64,000 nt of DNA from Antricoccus suffuscus. GTDB taxonomy: Bacteria > Actinomycetota > Actinomycetes > Mycobacteriales > Antricoccaceae. A program made the position numbers and the translations under genes. Every line of letters begins with the position of its first letter. Position 1 is the first letter of the stretch. A model generated the notes under the pieces. It worked only from the letters and a program-made list of their open reading frames with translations. It was not told the DNA's origin and searched no databases. This document shows, piece after piece, positions 1 through 8,388 of the stretch. Location: contig NZ_PVUE01000006.1 of NCBI RefSeq assembly GCF_003003235.1, forward strand, positions 62,001-126,000, given 5' to 3'.

Positions 1-222
1 ACGGCTCGAGCCGAGTCCGAAGTTTGTATCGCCGACGAGAATGTCACCGGTACGCACACTCTGTGCCCAACCCGGACGCAGATCCGACATCACATGCGCG
101 GCAGCCTCCGGGATAGGCAATTTCATTGCGAATCCGGGAAACATGTCGTCGGTGGTGACCTGCCCTCGAAAGACCCACGCACGCCCCGTGGCGTGAAGTG
201 GCAGTGTCTCCGGCGTACTCAT
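1..222 (-). CDS. LeuD-type hydratase small (swivel) subunit, truncated by window edge
   Basis: The first 74 codons of a gene running off the left end of the window. The translation starts MSTPETLPLHATGRAWVF and ends at the window edge in GLGSSR, the conserved active-site loop of aconitase-superfamily swivel domains (LeuD/AcnA domain 4). The ATG (220-222) overlaps the TGA of the large subunit as ATGA, so the two are translationally coupled. By family the protein pairs with the large subunit to form a cytosolic 4Fe-4S hydro-lyase that isomerises or hydrates a carboxylic acid. Given the lyase next door, dimethylmaleate hydratase (DmdB-like) is as plausible as 3-isopropylmalate dehydratase; this choice is inference. 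The C-terminal part lies outside the window. Confidence 0.85.
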   Translation of the reverse strand, partial: MSTPETLPLHATGRAWVFRGQVTTDDMFPGFAMKLPIPEAAAHVMSDLRPGWAQSVRTGDILVGDTNFGLGSSR

Positions 223-1481
223 ACCACCACCTCATCGACCTCGCGCTGGTCCACAATCGTCCCCGCGATCGCGGATGCGACAACCGTCGCGGGCGACGCC
301 ATGTAGATCTGCGCCTCAGCGCTTCCCATACGGCCCTTGAAGTTTCTGGTACTCGCCGTTATGCATACCTCGCCGGGGCCCACAACGCCCATGTGATAGC
401 CAAAACACGCGCCACAGGTCGAGTTCGTGACGACGGCGCCCGCCTCGATCAGCGTGGCGACGTAGCCTGCCTTGACCGCTTCGAGGTAGACCCGTTGCGA
501 CGCAGGCGTCACGATCATCCGCACACCGGGAGCAACCCGATGACCTCGAATCATCCGCGCCGCGGTCTCCAGATCAGCAAGTTGCCCATTCGCACACGAG
601 CCCACAAATGCCTGGTCGATGCGCGTGCCCGCGAGCTCCGACACCGGCACGGCGTTGTCAATGACGGTCCCCGGGCGGCCCACCATCGGTTCGATCGCTC
701 CGAGGTCGATCTGGTGGATTTGCTCATAACTCGCGTCATCGTCGGCAAGACAAGGCTCATACTCGGCGCCAGGTGCCACCGCGTCGATCATCTCGATGCA
801 CAACCCATCCGCAGGAAATAGTGAGAAGTCGGCACCGATCTCGGCGCCTTGCGTTGCGATCGTCCGGCGATCGGACATTGGCAGCGATGCCAGCCCCGGA
901 CCGCCGTACTCGACGGCGTGGTCGGTCGCTTCGCCATAGGTGCCGGCAATGTGCAGGAAGATGTCTTTGCCATTGATGACCGGATCCTTGCTGCCGACGA
1001 GCTCGTACTTGATGGTGGGGGGAACCAGATGCCAAGTTTTCCCGCTGCAGACGATTTGCAGCACCTCCGCGGGGCCGAGTCCCCGGGCGGCCACATTAAG
1101 CGCACCTGCCGCGCACGTGTGCGAGTCGGTGCACGCGAGGTTTTGGCCCGGTAGCGCGAGTCCTTGCTCGGCCACAACCTGATGCACGATTCCATGATCG
1201 CCGACGTCGAACAGCCGCGATACGTGGTGCCGTTTCGCGAACGCACGGGCCATCCCTCCGGACTGCGCATCACGGATTGTCGGAGCTGGGACCGCGTGGT
1301 CGAGGATGACCGCGAGCCTGTCCGGGTCATCGACTTTGATCACATCGTGGAGTCGATCGTGACCGAATTGCAAGTCGATCAGCACCGTCATGTCGACTTC
1401 GACGACAGTAATATCGCCTGGTTTGACCGCTTCGGCGCGTGCGCCCCGCGCGAGCAACTTTTCGATAATCGTCGAGCCCAT
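219..1481 (-). CDS. LeuC/aconitase-family hydratase large subunit (4Fe-4S)
   Basis: A 420-aa protein of the 3-isopropylmalate dehydratase/homoaconitase large-subunit family, whose usual length is about 420 aa. TDSHT lies at about residues 118-122. The three cluster-ligating cysteines are visible at Cys296 (in GSCANG), Cys356 and Cys359 (in STCGAC). The ATG at 1481 is chosen because the family N-terminus (MGSTIIEKLLARG) begins there and it sits 2 nt after the stop of the upstream lyase gene; the longer frame back to 1574 only overlaps that gene. Co-transcription with an IclR regulator and an ICL/PEP-mutase lyase, with no leuA or leuB in view, argues for a catabolic hydratase (dimethylmaleate hydratase DmdA-like) rather than leucine synthesis. 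The substrate is inferred, not shown. Confidence 0.85.
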   Translation of the reverse strand: MGSTIIEKLLARGARAEAVKPGDITVVEVDMTVLIDLQFGHDRLHDVIKVDDPDRLAVILDHAVPAPTIRDAQSGGMARAFAKRHHVSRLFDVGDHGIVHQVVAEQGLALPGQNLACTDSHTCAAGALNVAARGLGPAEVLQIVCSGKTWHLVPPTIKYELVGSKDPVINGKDIFLHIAGTYGEATDHAVEYGGPGLASLPMSDRRTIATQGAEIGADFSLFPADGLCIEMIDAVAPGAEYEPCLADDDASYEQIHQIDLGAIEPMVGRPGTVIDNAVPVSELAGTRIDQAFVGSCANGQLADLETAARMIRGHRVAPGVRMIVTPASQRVYLEAVKAGYVATLIEAGAVVTNSTCGACFGYHMGVVGPGEVCITASTRNFKGRMGSAEAQIYMASPATVVASAIAGTIVDQREVDEVVV

Positions 1482-1483
1482 GA

Positions 1484-2353
1484 CTACGCCCCTGATTCTT
1501 CGAGTGCATACCTCGCGCCGATACCATCCCAGTACTCGAGTCCCACGGCGTTGAATAGCGCCGTCGGTGACCACTGCGTGCCGGTGTCGGCATTCCCTGA
1601 GGCCAGAACTTTCAGCGCTTCGTTGATCGCCTCGGCGGCCGCACCAAAAGCAAGCCCGGGAGCGATGACGAGACCGTAACCAGCCGCCTTGAGGTCATCG
1701 AGGTCCATGTCAGGTGTCTTGCCCCGAGGCACCAGGTTGAACAGCGCCGGCACGCCCACTCTGGTTGGCACATCTAGAACCTCATCGACGGTTTGCGCGG
1801 CCTCGAGGAAAATCATGTCTGCACCCGCATCGGCGTAGGCGTTGACTCGGTCCACTGCTTCCTCGTATCCCAACGATGCGCGCGAGTCAGTCCGCGCGAT
1901 AATCACCAGGTCCGAGTCCGATCGGGCTTCGACCGCCGCTTCGATTTTCTTGCAGAAGGCCGCGGTCGAGATGACCCGCTTCGAGTCCAGATGCCCACAT
2001 TTCTTGGGCATCTCTTGGTCCTCGATCTGAATTGCGCTGACACCGGCACGCTCGTAGAGTTGGACGGTGCGCACGACGTTGATGATGTCGCCGAACCCGG
2101 TGTCGGCATCTGCGATGAGCGGGATATCGCCAAGAACTCCGGTCAGCAGTTGCACTCGTGAGGCCAGTTCAGTCTGCGTCGCGAGACCGAGATCGGGCAA
2201 CCCCAGCGATGAGGCAACCGCAGCGCCAGACATATATGCCGCGGGAAAGCCGTTACTCGCAGTCAACGCTGCAGTCAAACCGTCATAGACGCCGGGTGCG
2301 ACTGGCATTTCCTTCTCGGCAAAGGCTTCTCGTAGTCTCTTGCGGGCAATCAT
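1484..2353 (-). CDS. Isocitrate lyase/PEP mutase superfamily C-C lyase (2,3-dimethylmalate or methylisocitrate lyase type)
   Basis: A 289-aa TIM-barrel protein of the ICL/PEPM superfamily. It has the Mg-binding DADTGFG segment (residues 82-88) and the catalytic KKCGH motif with Cys119, which marks lyases acting on 2-hydroxy-dicarboxylates or tricarboxylates (methylisocitrate lyase, 2,3-dimethylmalate lyase) rather than PEP mutase or phosphonate enzymes. Such enzymes release pyruvate or succinate plus a second acid. It lies 33 bp after the IclR gene, with a GGAG ribosome site, and 2 nt before the hydratase large subunit. Pairing with a LeuCD-type hydratase is the arrangement of the last two steps of anaerobic nicotinate breakdown (dimethylmaleate to dimethylmalate to propionate plus pyruvate). 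Methylisocitrate lyase is the alternative, but no methylcitrate synthase is present here. Confidence 0.85.
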   Translation of the reverse strand: MIARKRLREAFAEKEMPVAPGVYDGLTAALTASNGFPAAYMSGAAVASSLGLPDLGLATQTELASRVQLLTGVLGDIPLIADADTGFGDIINVVRTVQLYERAGVSAIQIEDQEMPKKCGHLDSKRVISTAAFCKKIEAAVEARSDSDLVIIARTDSRASLGYEEAVDRVNAYADAGADMIFLEAAQTVDEVLDVPTRVGVPALFNLVPRGKTPDMDLDDLKAAGYGLVIAPGLAFGAAAEAINEALKVLASGNADTGTQWSPTALFNAVGLEYWDGIGARYALEESGA

Positions 2354-2386
2354 TCTCGGTACTCCATTTCCAATAGTTCGGTAGCT

Positions 2387-3163
2387 CTAAGGTGCGGCGG
2401 CCCGGGAACGACCAAGCAGTTCAGATAGCTCATCGGCACTCTCCCGAACCATCGCGCCAAACACTTGCGCTTTCTGTTTCGGCATCCGGAATGACGGGCC
2501 CCCTATTGTGACAACGGCGAGCAGGTCGCCGCGTGCGTCGAAAACCGGCGCTGATGCCGAGTTGAGACCTTCCTCCCGCTCTTGTACAGCGAAGGCCCAA
2601 CCCCGCTCACGTATACGATCGAGCTCAGCGATGAATGCCTTGCGGTCGGTGATAGTTGCCGCGGTCAGTTTTACAAGTTCGACGACTTCCAGATCGGCAC
2701 GATCGAACGCAAGAAGTGTTTTACCCCCTGAACCGGCGTGCAGCGGGAGCACCTGCCCAATGTGCGGGCGGTAGATCAACGATTTGTCGGACTGACAGTC
2801 CGCAATGACCGTGCGCTTCGAGCCGATTCGAACACCTACCGTGATCGTCTCGCCGGACTTGTCTTTCAACCGCTCGATCACGGGGCCGGCAATGGCCAGC
2901 AAACTGGACGCGGCCTTCGCGGATTCGGACCAGCCCAGGATCCTTAGGCCCAACTTGAAATTCTCGCCGTCGCGTTGCACAAGCCCGTGAGCCACCAAAT
3001 TCCGCAGCAGCCTATTCGCGGTCGTCACGGGCAAAGCCGTCAATTCTCGGACCCGTGCGGCAGAAACAACGGGCTCGCGAACCGAGAAGCAGTCCAGGAC
3101 GCTAATTACCCGGCCCAACAACTGCGCCGAATCAGGAGGGGGTTGCGATCGAGCAGGAGACAA
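2387..3163 (-). CDS. IclR-family transcriptional regulator
   Basis: A 258-aa protein with an N-terminal winged helix (about residues 15-75, including VTTANRLLRNLVAHGLVQR) and the C-terminal IclR effector domain (about 80-250, with HAGSGGKTLLAF and ERGWAFAVQEREEGLNSASAPVFD). IclR proteins bind small organic acids and usually control an adjacent catabolic operon. This gene is the first of a four-gene minus-strand operon (regulator, lyase, hydratase large, hydratase small) and is divergent from an aldo/keto reductase. A 13-bp palindrome sits 16 bp upstream of its start, suggesting autoregulation. The effector is unknown; the substrate or product of the hydratase/lyase pair is the natural guess. 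Confidence 0.9.
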   Translation of the reverse strand: MSPARSQPPPDSAQLLGRVISVLDCFSVREPVVSAARVRELTALPVTTANRLLRNLVAHGLVQRDGENFKLGLRILGWSESAKAASSLLAIAGPVIERLKDKSGETITVGVRIGSKRTVIADCQSDKSLIYRPHIGQVLPLHAGSGGKTLLAFDRADLEVVELVKLTAATITDRKAFIAELDRIRERGWAFAVQEREEGLNSASAPVFDARGDLLAVVTIGGPSFRMPKQKAQVFGAMVRESADELSELLGRSRAAAP

Positions 3164-3179
3164 AGGTTGACCATTCTAT

Positions 3180-3192
3180 GGTTTCTGAAACC
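3180..3192. promoter_or_regulatory. Palindromic operator candidate in front of the IclR gene
   Basis: GGTTTCTGAAACC is a perfect 6-1-6 inverted repeat between the divergent IclR and aldo/keto reductase genes. Its TGG-start, AT-rich core shape resembles IclR-family operators. Binding is inference. Confidence 0.4.
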
Positions 3193-3296
3193 GTCTAGTG
3201 GTTTGCACTCAATCACGCGACTCAAAGCGTGTCAACCAGGAATTCCTTGGCCGGGGTACGCGAATTGATTGATCGGCGGCAGAGCATGATGAATTC

Positions 3297-4268
3297 ATGA
3301 GATATGTGAAGCTTGGTAATACCGGTCTGGATGTTTCGGAAATCGCGCTCGGCTGCATGACCTACGGCGCACCCGATCGCGGAACGCACCCCTGGTCGCT
3401 TCCTGAGGAACAGAGTCGACCGCTGCTCAAACAAGCAGTCGAGGCGGGAATCAACTTCTTCGATACCGCCAATGTCTATTCGTTGGGTTCGTCCGAAGAA
3501 ATCGTTGGTCGCGCACTTAAGGACTTCACGAACCGCGACGAGGTGGTCATCGCGACGAAGGTCTTCAACAAGATGCACGACGGGCCGAATGGATTCGGGC
3601 TCTCGCGCAAAGCAATCTTCGCCCAGGCCGACGCATCCCTACGACGCCTCGGCACCGACTTCATCGATCTGTACCAAATCCATCGGTGGGACCGACGTAC
3701 TCCGATCGAAGAGACGATGGAGGCCCTGCACGACCTCGTCAAGTCCGGCAAGGTCCGCTACCTCGGCGCCAGCTCGATGTACACCTGGCAGTTCGCAAAA
3801 GCTCAGCACGTCGCCGTCGTGGGCGGCTGGACCCCATTCATCAGTATGCAAAATCACTACAATCTGCTCGCCCGCGAAGAGGAACGCGAGATGCTTCCCT
3901 ACTGCCAGGACCAAGGCATCGGCGTCATCCCGTGGAGCCCGCTTGCCCGCGGTCGTCTCACCAGGCCGTGGGACGCCACATCCAACCGCCTTGAGACCGA
4001 TACGTTCGGCAAGACGCTTTACAAGGATGAAGACTCGCAGATCGTGTCTGCCGTGGGCAAGGTCGCCGAGACCCGCGGGGTGTCAATGGCACAGGTAGCG
4101 CTCGCGTGGGTCCGCAGCAGGCAGGCGGTTACGGCCCCGATCATCGGTGCGTCCAAGCAATCCCAACTTGCCGAAGCAGTTGCCGCACTGGAGGTCGAAC
4201 TGTCTGAGGACGAGGTGCAGAGTCTAGAGGCGGCATATACGCCACGCGAGAATGCTGGATTCCGGTAA
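3297..4268 (+). CDS. Aldo/keto reductase
   Basis: A 323-aa (alpha/beta)8-barrel NADP(H)-dependent oxidoreductase. The catalytic tetrad is readable as Asp56, Tyr61, Lys88 and His129 (FFDTANVY, ATKVF, LYQIHR). The C-terminal segment PIIGASKQSQLAEAV is the usual cofactor-phosphate binding region. The length and the insertion after residue 75 fit the AKR group that includes YajO-like and voltage-gated-channel beta-subunit-like proteins. It reduces carbonyl compounds; the specific substrate cannot be read. It is divergent from the IclR operon and 45 bp upstream of an acyl-CoA synthetase on the same strand, so the two probably share a transcript. Confidence 0.9.
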   Translation: MRYVKLGNTGLDVSEIALGCMTYGAPDRGTHPWSLPEEQSRPLLKQAVEAGINFFDTANVYSLGSSEEIVGRALKDFTNRDEVVIATKVFNKMHDGPNGFGLSRKAIFAQADASLRRLGTDFIDLYQIHRWDRRTPIEETMEALHDLVKSGKVRYLGASSMYTWQFAKAQHVAVVGGWTPFISMQNHYNLLAREEEREMLPYCQDQGIGVIPWSPLARGRLTRPWDATSNRLETDTFGKTLYKDEDSQIVSAVGKVAETRGVSMAQVALAWVRSRQAVTAPIIGASKQSQLAEAVAALEVELSEDEVQSLEAAYTPRENAGFR

Positions 4269-4313
4269 CCTCCACATTCAGCCCAGCACAACGTCGAAGG
4301 GGTAGCAGACGCC

Positions 4314-6014
4314 ATGGCAAGTAAAGCGACAGATGCATTCAGAGCAGCGCGAGATCAGCTCATTTCGCTCCGAGAGGATTACGACACCGCCGTTCGGGAG
4401 TTCACCTGGCCGGACGTAGGCGACCGATTCAACTGGGCAATCGACTGGTTTGATGCGATAGCTCGCGGCAATGACCAACCTGCGTTGATCATCATTGAAG
4501 AGGACGGGGCCAGGACCTCGATCAGCTTCGACGACATGGCGACCAGATCCGATCAGGTCGCCGCCTGGCTCATGCATAACGGCGTGGCCAAAGGCGACTC
4601 GGTCGTCGTCATGCTCGGCAACCAGGTCGAGCTCTGGGAGACGATGCTCGCCATCATCAAGATCGGCGCGGTCATCATGCCGACGACGACCGCAATCGGC
4701 GCCAGCGACTTGACCGACCGAATCGCCCGCGGCGGCGCCAAAGCGGTCGTGTGCAATATCGCCGACACTGACAAGTTCGACGACGTGCCAGGCGACTACA
4801 TTCGGATCGCGGCGGGCGAACACGAGGGTTGGCTCGACCTGCACCGCGCCTTGGACATCGATGGCGTGACAATCGATCATCCAGGCACCGCGCCAGGCGA
4901 TCGTGTCCTGCTCTACTTCACGTCTGGTACGACGAGTCGCCCCAAACTAGTCGAGCACACACAGATCTCTTACCCGGTGGGGCATCTGTCGACGATGTAC
5001 TGGATAGGGCTCAAACCCGGCGATGTCCATCTCAATATTTCCTCCCCCGGATGGGGCAAGCATGCGTGGTCGTCGTTCTTCGCACCATGGATCGCGGAGG
5101 CGACAATTCTGCTCTACAACTACGTCCGTTTCGACGCGGCGGCGCTACTGGGACAGCTGCGCGAGGAGCACGTCACCTCGTTCTGTGCGCCGCCGACCGT
5201 CTGGCGCATGCTGATCAACGCCGATTTGTCCGGTGGTCCCGGCACACTGCGCGAGGTAATCGGTGCAGGTGAACCGCTCAACCCCGAAGTGATCAATCAG
5301 GTCCAGAAGCACTGGGGTCTGACGATCCGCGATGGATACGGACAAACAGAGACCACCGCGATGATCGGCAATACGCCTGGCACCAAGGTGATCCCGGGCT
5401 CGATGGGCCGGCCACTCCCTGGCGTGCCGGTCATTTTGACCGACCCCATCACATCAGCGCCGATCGAGTCGGGTGAAGGTGAGATCTCCCTAGACCTGAC
5501 GCAGTCTCCGCTGGCGCTGATGACGTGCTACGTCGGTGACGAGGCCAAGACCGCGCAGGCTATGGCCGACGGTGTGTACCACACCGGCGATGTCGCGACG
5601 ATCGACGCAGACGGCTACATCACCTACGTCGGCCGTACCGACGATGTCTTCAAGGCATCGGACTACAAGATCAGCCCGTTTGAGCTCGAGTCCGTGCTTA
5701 TCGAACATCCGGCTGTAGCCGAGGCCGCCGTCGTTCCAGCACCCGACGAAGTGCGGCTAGCCGTGCCTAAGGCCTACATTGCCCTGGCGCCAGGCCACGA
5801 AGCCAGCGAGGAGACGGCGCACAGCATCCTCCAGTACGCCCGTGAGCACCTTGCTCCATATCAACGAGTACGCCGGGTCGAATTCTACGAACTACCGAAG
5901 ACCATATCCGGCAAGATTCGCCGCATCGAACTCCGAAATCGGGAGGTGGAAAATCCACCGACCTCAGGCGAGTGGCGAGATGACCAGTTCCCCGATTTAC
6001 GCGGAAGCAAGTAA
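4314..6014 (+). CDS. AMP-dependent acyl-CoA synthetase (medium-chain/propionate type)
   Basis: A 566-aa ANL-superfamily adenylating enzyme. The P-loop-like motif YFTSGTTSRPK lies near residue 200, DGYGQTETT near 340 and the hinge/C-terminal motif GRTDDVFKASDYKIS near 440. The C-terminus carries the catalytic lysine in TISGKIRR. The segment around SSPGWGKHAWSSFFAPW is typical of medium-chain acyl-CoA synthetases (MACS), which activate short, branched or aromatic acids with ATP and CoA. It follows an aldo/keto reductase. If the neighbouring hydratase/lyase operon yields propionate, this enzyme could activate it; that link is inference. Confidence 0.9.
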   Translation: MASKATDAFRAARDQLISLREDYDTAVREFTWPDVGDRFNWAIDWFDAIARGNDQPALIIIEEDGARTSISFDDMATRSDQVAAWLMHNGVAKGDSVVVMLGNQVELWETMLAIIKIGAVIMPTTTAIGASDLTDRIARGGAKAVVCNIADTDKFDDVPGDYIRIAAGEHEGWLDLHRALDIDGVTIDHPGTAPGDRVLLYFTSGTTSRPKLVEHTQISYPVGHLSTMYWIGLKPGDVHLNISSPGWGKHAWSSFFAPWIAEATILLYNYVRFDAAALLGQLREEHVTSFCAPPTVWRMLINADLSGGPGTLREVIGAGEPLNPEVINQVQKHWGLTIRDGYGQTETTAMIGNTPGTKVIPGSMGRPLPGVPVILTDPITSAPIESGEGEISLDLTQSPLALMTCYVGDEAKTAQAMADGVYHTGDVATIDADGYITYVGRTDDVFKASDYKISPFELESVLIEHPAVAEAAVVPAPDEVRLAVPKAYIALAPGHEASEETAHSILQYAREHLAPYQRVRRVEFYELPKTISGKIRRIELRNREVENPPTSGEWRDDQFPDLRGSK

Positions 6015-6018
6015 CCCG

Positions 6019-6909
6019 CTACGCGTCGGCCCGGGTGGCCAGGTCGTCGATCGCATCGACGATCTGAGGCCACGCGCCTTGCGGCAAGTCGTGGCTCATT
6101 CCATCGATGAGCAATAGCTTTGATCCCTGGATAGCCTCGGCTGTCGCCTTCCCGCCACTGACATCGACGAGCGCATCGGCCGCACCGTGCACAACCAGCG
6201 TCGGTATCTTCACCGACCTGAGCTTCTCGGTACGATCTCCACTGGCCTGAATCGCAACTAACTGCCGCGCGCCGCCGACAGGGTCGAAAGCCCGGTCGAA
6301 TGCGAGCGCTGCCCGCTCCTTAATGACGTCGTCGTCGCGGTCGAATCCTGGTGACCCAATGACCTTCGCCGACTCGACGGCTCGCGCGATGGCGCCTTCA
6401 CGATCGGTGGCCGGCGGAGCGAGAAGCACGGTCATGGCCGCCTGGCTCGGGCGGCCCACGGATCGATCGCCCGTCGTCGACATGATCGAGGTCATGCTTC
6501 GCAGTCGGTTGGGGTACTCGATAGCCATGCACTGCACGATCATTCCGCCCATCGATGCACCGACCACATGGGCAGTGCGAATATCGAGGGCGTTGAGTAG
6601 ACCCACGGCGTCCCCGGCCATGTCGGACAACGTGTAAGCCGCACTCGAGTAATCACCACCCATTGCCTTCGCGACGTTCGGCGCCGTACCGCCCACCAAA
6701 TGGGTCGACAGGCCTACGTCACGGTTGTCGAATCGGATGACACGGTATCCCCGTGCCGCGAGTTGCACGCAGAACTGGTCGGGCCAGGCAATCATCTGAG
6801 CGCCGAGCCCCATTACCAGCAACAAGGGCGGATCTGCTTCGTCTCCAATCGACTCGTAGGCGATCTCGATTGACTCACTGACCATGACGCGCTGGACCTC
6901 GTTGCTCAT
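6019..6909 (-). CDS. Alpha/beta hydrolase
   Basis: A 296-aa alpha/beta-hydrolase-fold protein. The nucleophile elbow is GASMGG with Ser119. An acid is expected near residues 241-251 (VVHGAADALVD), and a His is seen in GMSHDLP near the C-terminus. The oxyanion region LLLVMGLGAQMIAW and the FDNRDVGLS segment place it with the RdmC/aclacinomycin-esterase-like and 3-oxoadipate enol-lactonase-like hydrolases. It converges on the acyl-CoA synthetase with a 4-bp gap. No signal peptide is seen, so it should be cytosolic. The substrate is unknown. Confidence 0.85.
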   Translation of the reverse strand: MSNEVQRVMVSESIEIAYESIGDEADPPLLLVMGLGAQMIAWPDQFCVQLAARGYRVIRFDNRDVGLSTHLVGGTAPNVAKAMGGDYSSAAYTLSDMAGDAVGLLNALDIRTAHVVGASMGGMIVQCMAIEYPNRLRSMTSIMSTTGDRSVGRPSQAAMTVLLAPPATDREGAIARAVESAKVIGSPGFDRDDDVIKERAALAFDRAFDPVGGARQLVAIQASGDRTEKLRSVKIPTLVVHGAADALVDVSGGKATAEAIQGSKLLLIDGMSHDLPQGAWPQIVDAIDDLATRADA

Positions 6910-6996
6910 GCGGCGTGACCTTTCACGTTAACTGCCCCAACGGTTAAGACGCCGGCGTCGAGACCGGCACGATGTGCGATCGCCCCACCATAACGG

Positions 6997-8211
6997 CTAT
7001 GCCGCTGGGATCGGTACCGATGACGTAGGACTTGGCGTCCCTGCAGACGCGCTCGATGGGGTCGCAGTGGATGGCTCAGTGGTACTCGCGCTAGTAGTCG
7101 GACTTGGCGGGCTCGCGGAAGAAGCGCTCGGTAGCGGCGGATCGGAGCCGGTCGGTGACGCAGTCGGACTAGTTGTTGGCGCCGGCGTAGATGTGGACGT
7201 CGCAGGTGTGGGTGGCGTTGTCGCCGAGGTAGTGAACGGCGATCCCGGCGACGCGCCGCTCCCCTGCGGTGTCGCCACCGGGGCCGCAGGGACCGGACTC
7301 GCGCCCTGTCCGATCGTTGCGTTTGCCGCGGGATCGGCGCCAGGTGGCGGCGTCTCGGGCCGCGAGAGGCCCGGCTTTTCTGCGACGTAGTCGGCGTAGA
7401 TTGCCAGGACATTTGCGGCGTACCAGTCGGCGTGGTTGTAAGAAAGCGCCGCCGCATAGCGTCCTGCTTCGGTCCCGAGGTCGCGCCCATCGGCGCACTC
7501 GTAGTTGGCAGCGGCCAACGCCGCATCATCGATATCCTGCGGGTTGCTTCCATTGCCGTACACGGCCCAGGTGCTTGGAATGAACTGCATCGGACCCATC
7601 GCTCGGGCAGGTTGTCCACCCGAGTCCGCGATAGAGCCGACGACACCGGCCACGCTTCCGTCGAGCGCCGGCCCGTAGATGGAAGGTGACACGACCCCGT
7701 CGGCGCCGACACTACTTCCATGTACGCGTCCATGGTGCGATTCGATCTCGCCCAGTGCGGCCAGAAATTGCCATTGCAGATGGCATCCGGGATGGGTTGA
7801 GTTCACCGCGTCTGCGGCGTTCATGTAGGCGGTCAGCACTCGAATCGGGATATCGATGTTGGAGGCAACCGCCGCGGAAGGCGCATCATCGCTCCGCTGC
7901 ACTGGGCTCGGGACCGGGGTCGGCGGGACCTGCGTAGCGGCAGGGACCACTGGTGCGGCGACGGTGATCGGCGTCTTCGAGGCCGCCGTCGGATCTGTCG
8001 AGGAGCGCGCGGCTGTCGTCATGATTGACGCCGCACTGGCCGGTGCAGCCCGTGTTGCGACAGCTTGGGGCTCGGCGGTTTGCTGCCACCAATCGGCCGC
8101 CGCGCCGACCATCGGAATTACCAGCACGACCAGGGACACCGCGCACACCGTTGGTGCGCGGAATGGATGGTGGGTTTCTTCAGCGTGCTGAGGACAGTAG
8201 AAGTAGCCCAC
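6997..8211 (-). CDS. Membrane-anchored lytic transglycosylase with Pro/Thr/Ser-rich tail
   Basis: A 404-aa protein starting at GTG. One membrane segment lies at about residues 21-40, followed by an Ala/Thr/Pro linker. An MltB-like SLT domain follows at about 120-280, with GEIESHHG (likely catalytic Glu157), AMGPMQFIPSTWAVYG and LSYNHADWYAANVLAIYADYV. The last 120 residues are low-complexity Pro/Thr/Ser, probably a wall-spanning tail. Such proteins cleave the glycan strand of peptidoglycan outside the membrane. The segment between membrane anchor and enzyme is long for the family. It stands alone upstream of the alpha/beta hydrolase, with 87 bp between them. Confidence 0.88.
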   Translation of the reverse strand: MGYFYCPQHAEETHHPFRAPTVCAVSLVVLVIPMVGAAADWWQQTAEPQAVATRAAPASAASIMTTAARSSTDPTAASKTPITVAAPVVPAATQVPPTPVPSPVQRSDDAPSAAVASNIDIPIRVLTAYMNAADAVNSTHPGCHLQWQFLAALGEIESHHGRVHGSSVGADGVVSPSIYGPALDGSVAGVVGSIADSGGQPARAMGPMQFIPSTWAVYGNGSNPQDIDDAALAAANYECADGRDLGTEAGRYAAALSYNHADWYAANVLAIYADYVAEKPGLSRPETPPPGADPAANATIGQGASPVPAAPVATPQGSGASPGSPFTTSATTPPTPATSTSTPAPTTSPTASPTGSDPPLPSASSASPPSPTTSASTTEPSTATPSSASAGTPSPTSSVPIPAA

Positions 8212-8388
8212 GGGAACAACCTTCTACAGCAAAGCGGTTATCCACGTTTCCCCAATCTGGACGTCGTACGCCACAGGATGAGCCCCCCGGCCTGTGGCCA
8301 GTGTAGATCGGGACGGGCCGACTATCTAGGTGGTAGGAACGGGTTAAGGGTTCGGCACTAAGTTGAGACGAAAAGGAGTTGATCTAGC

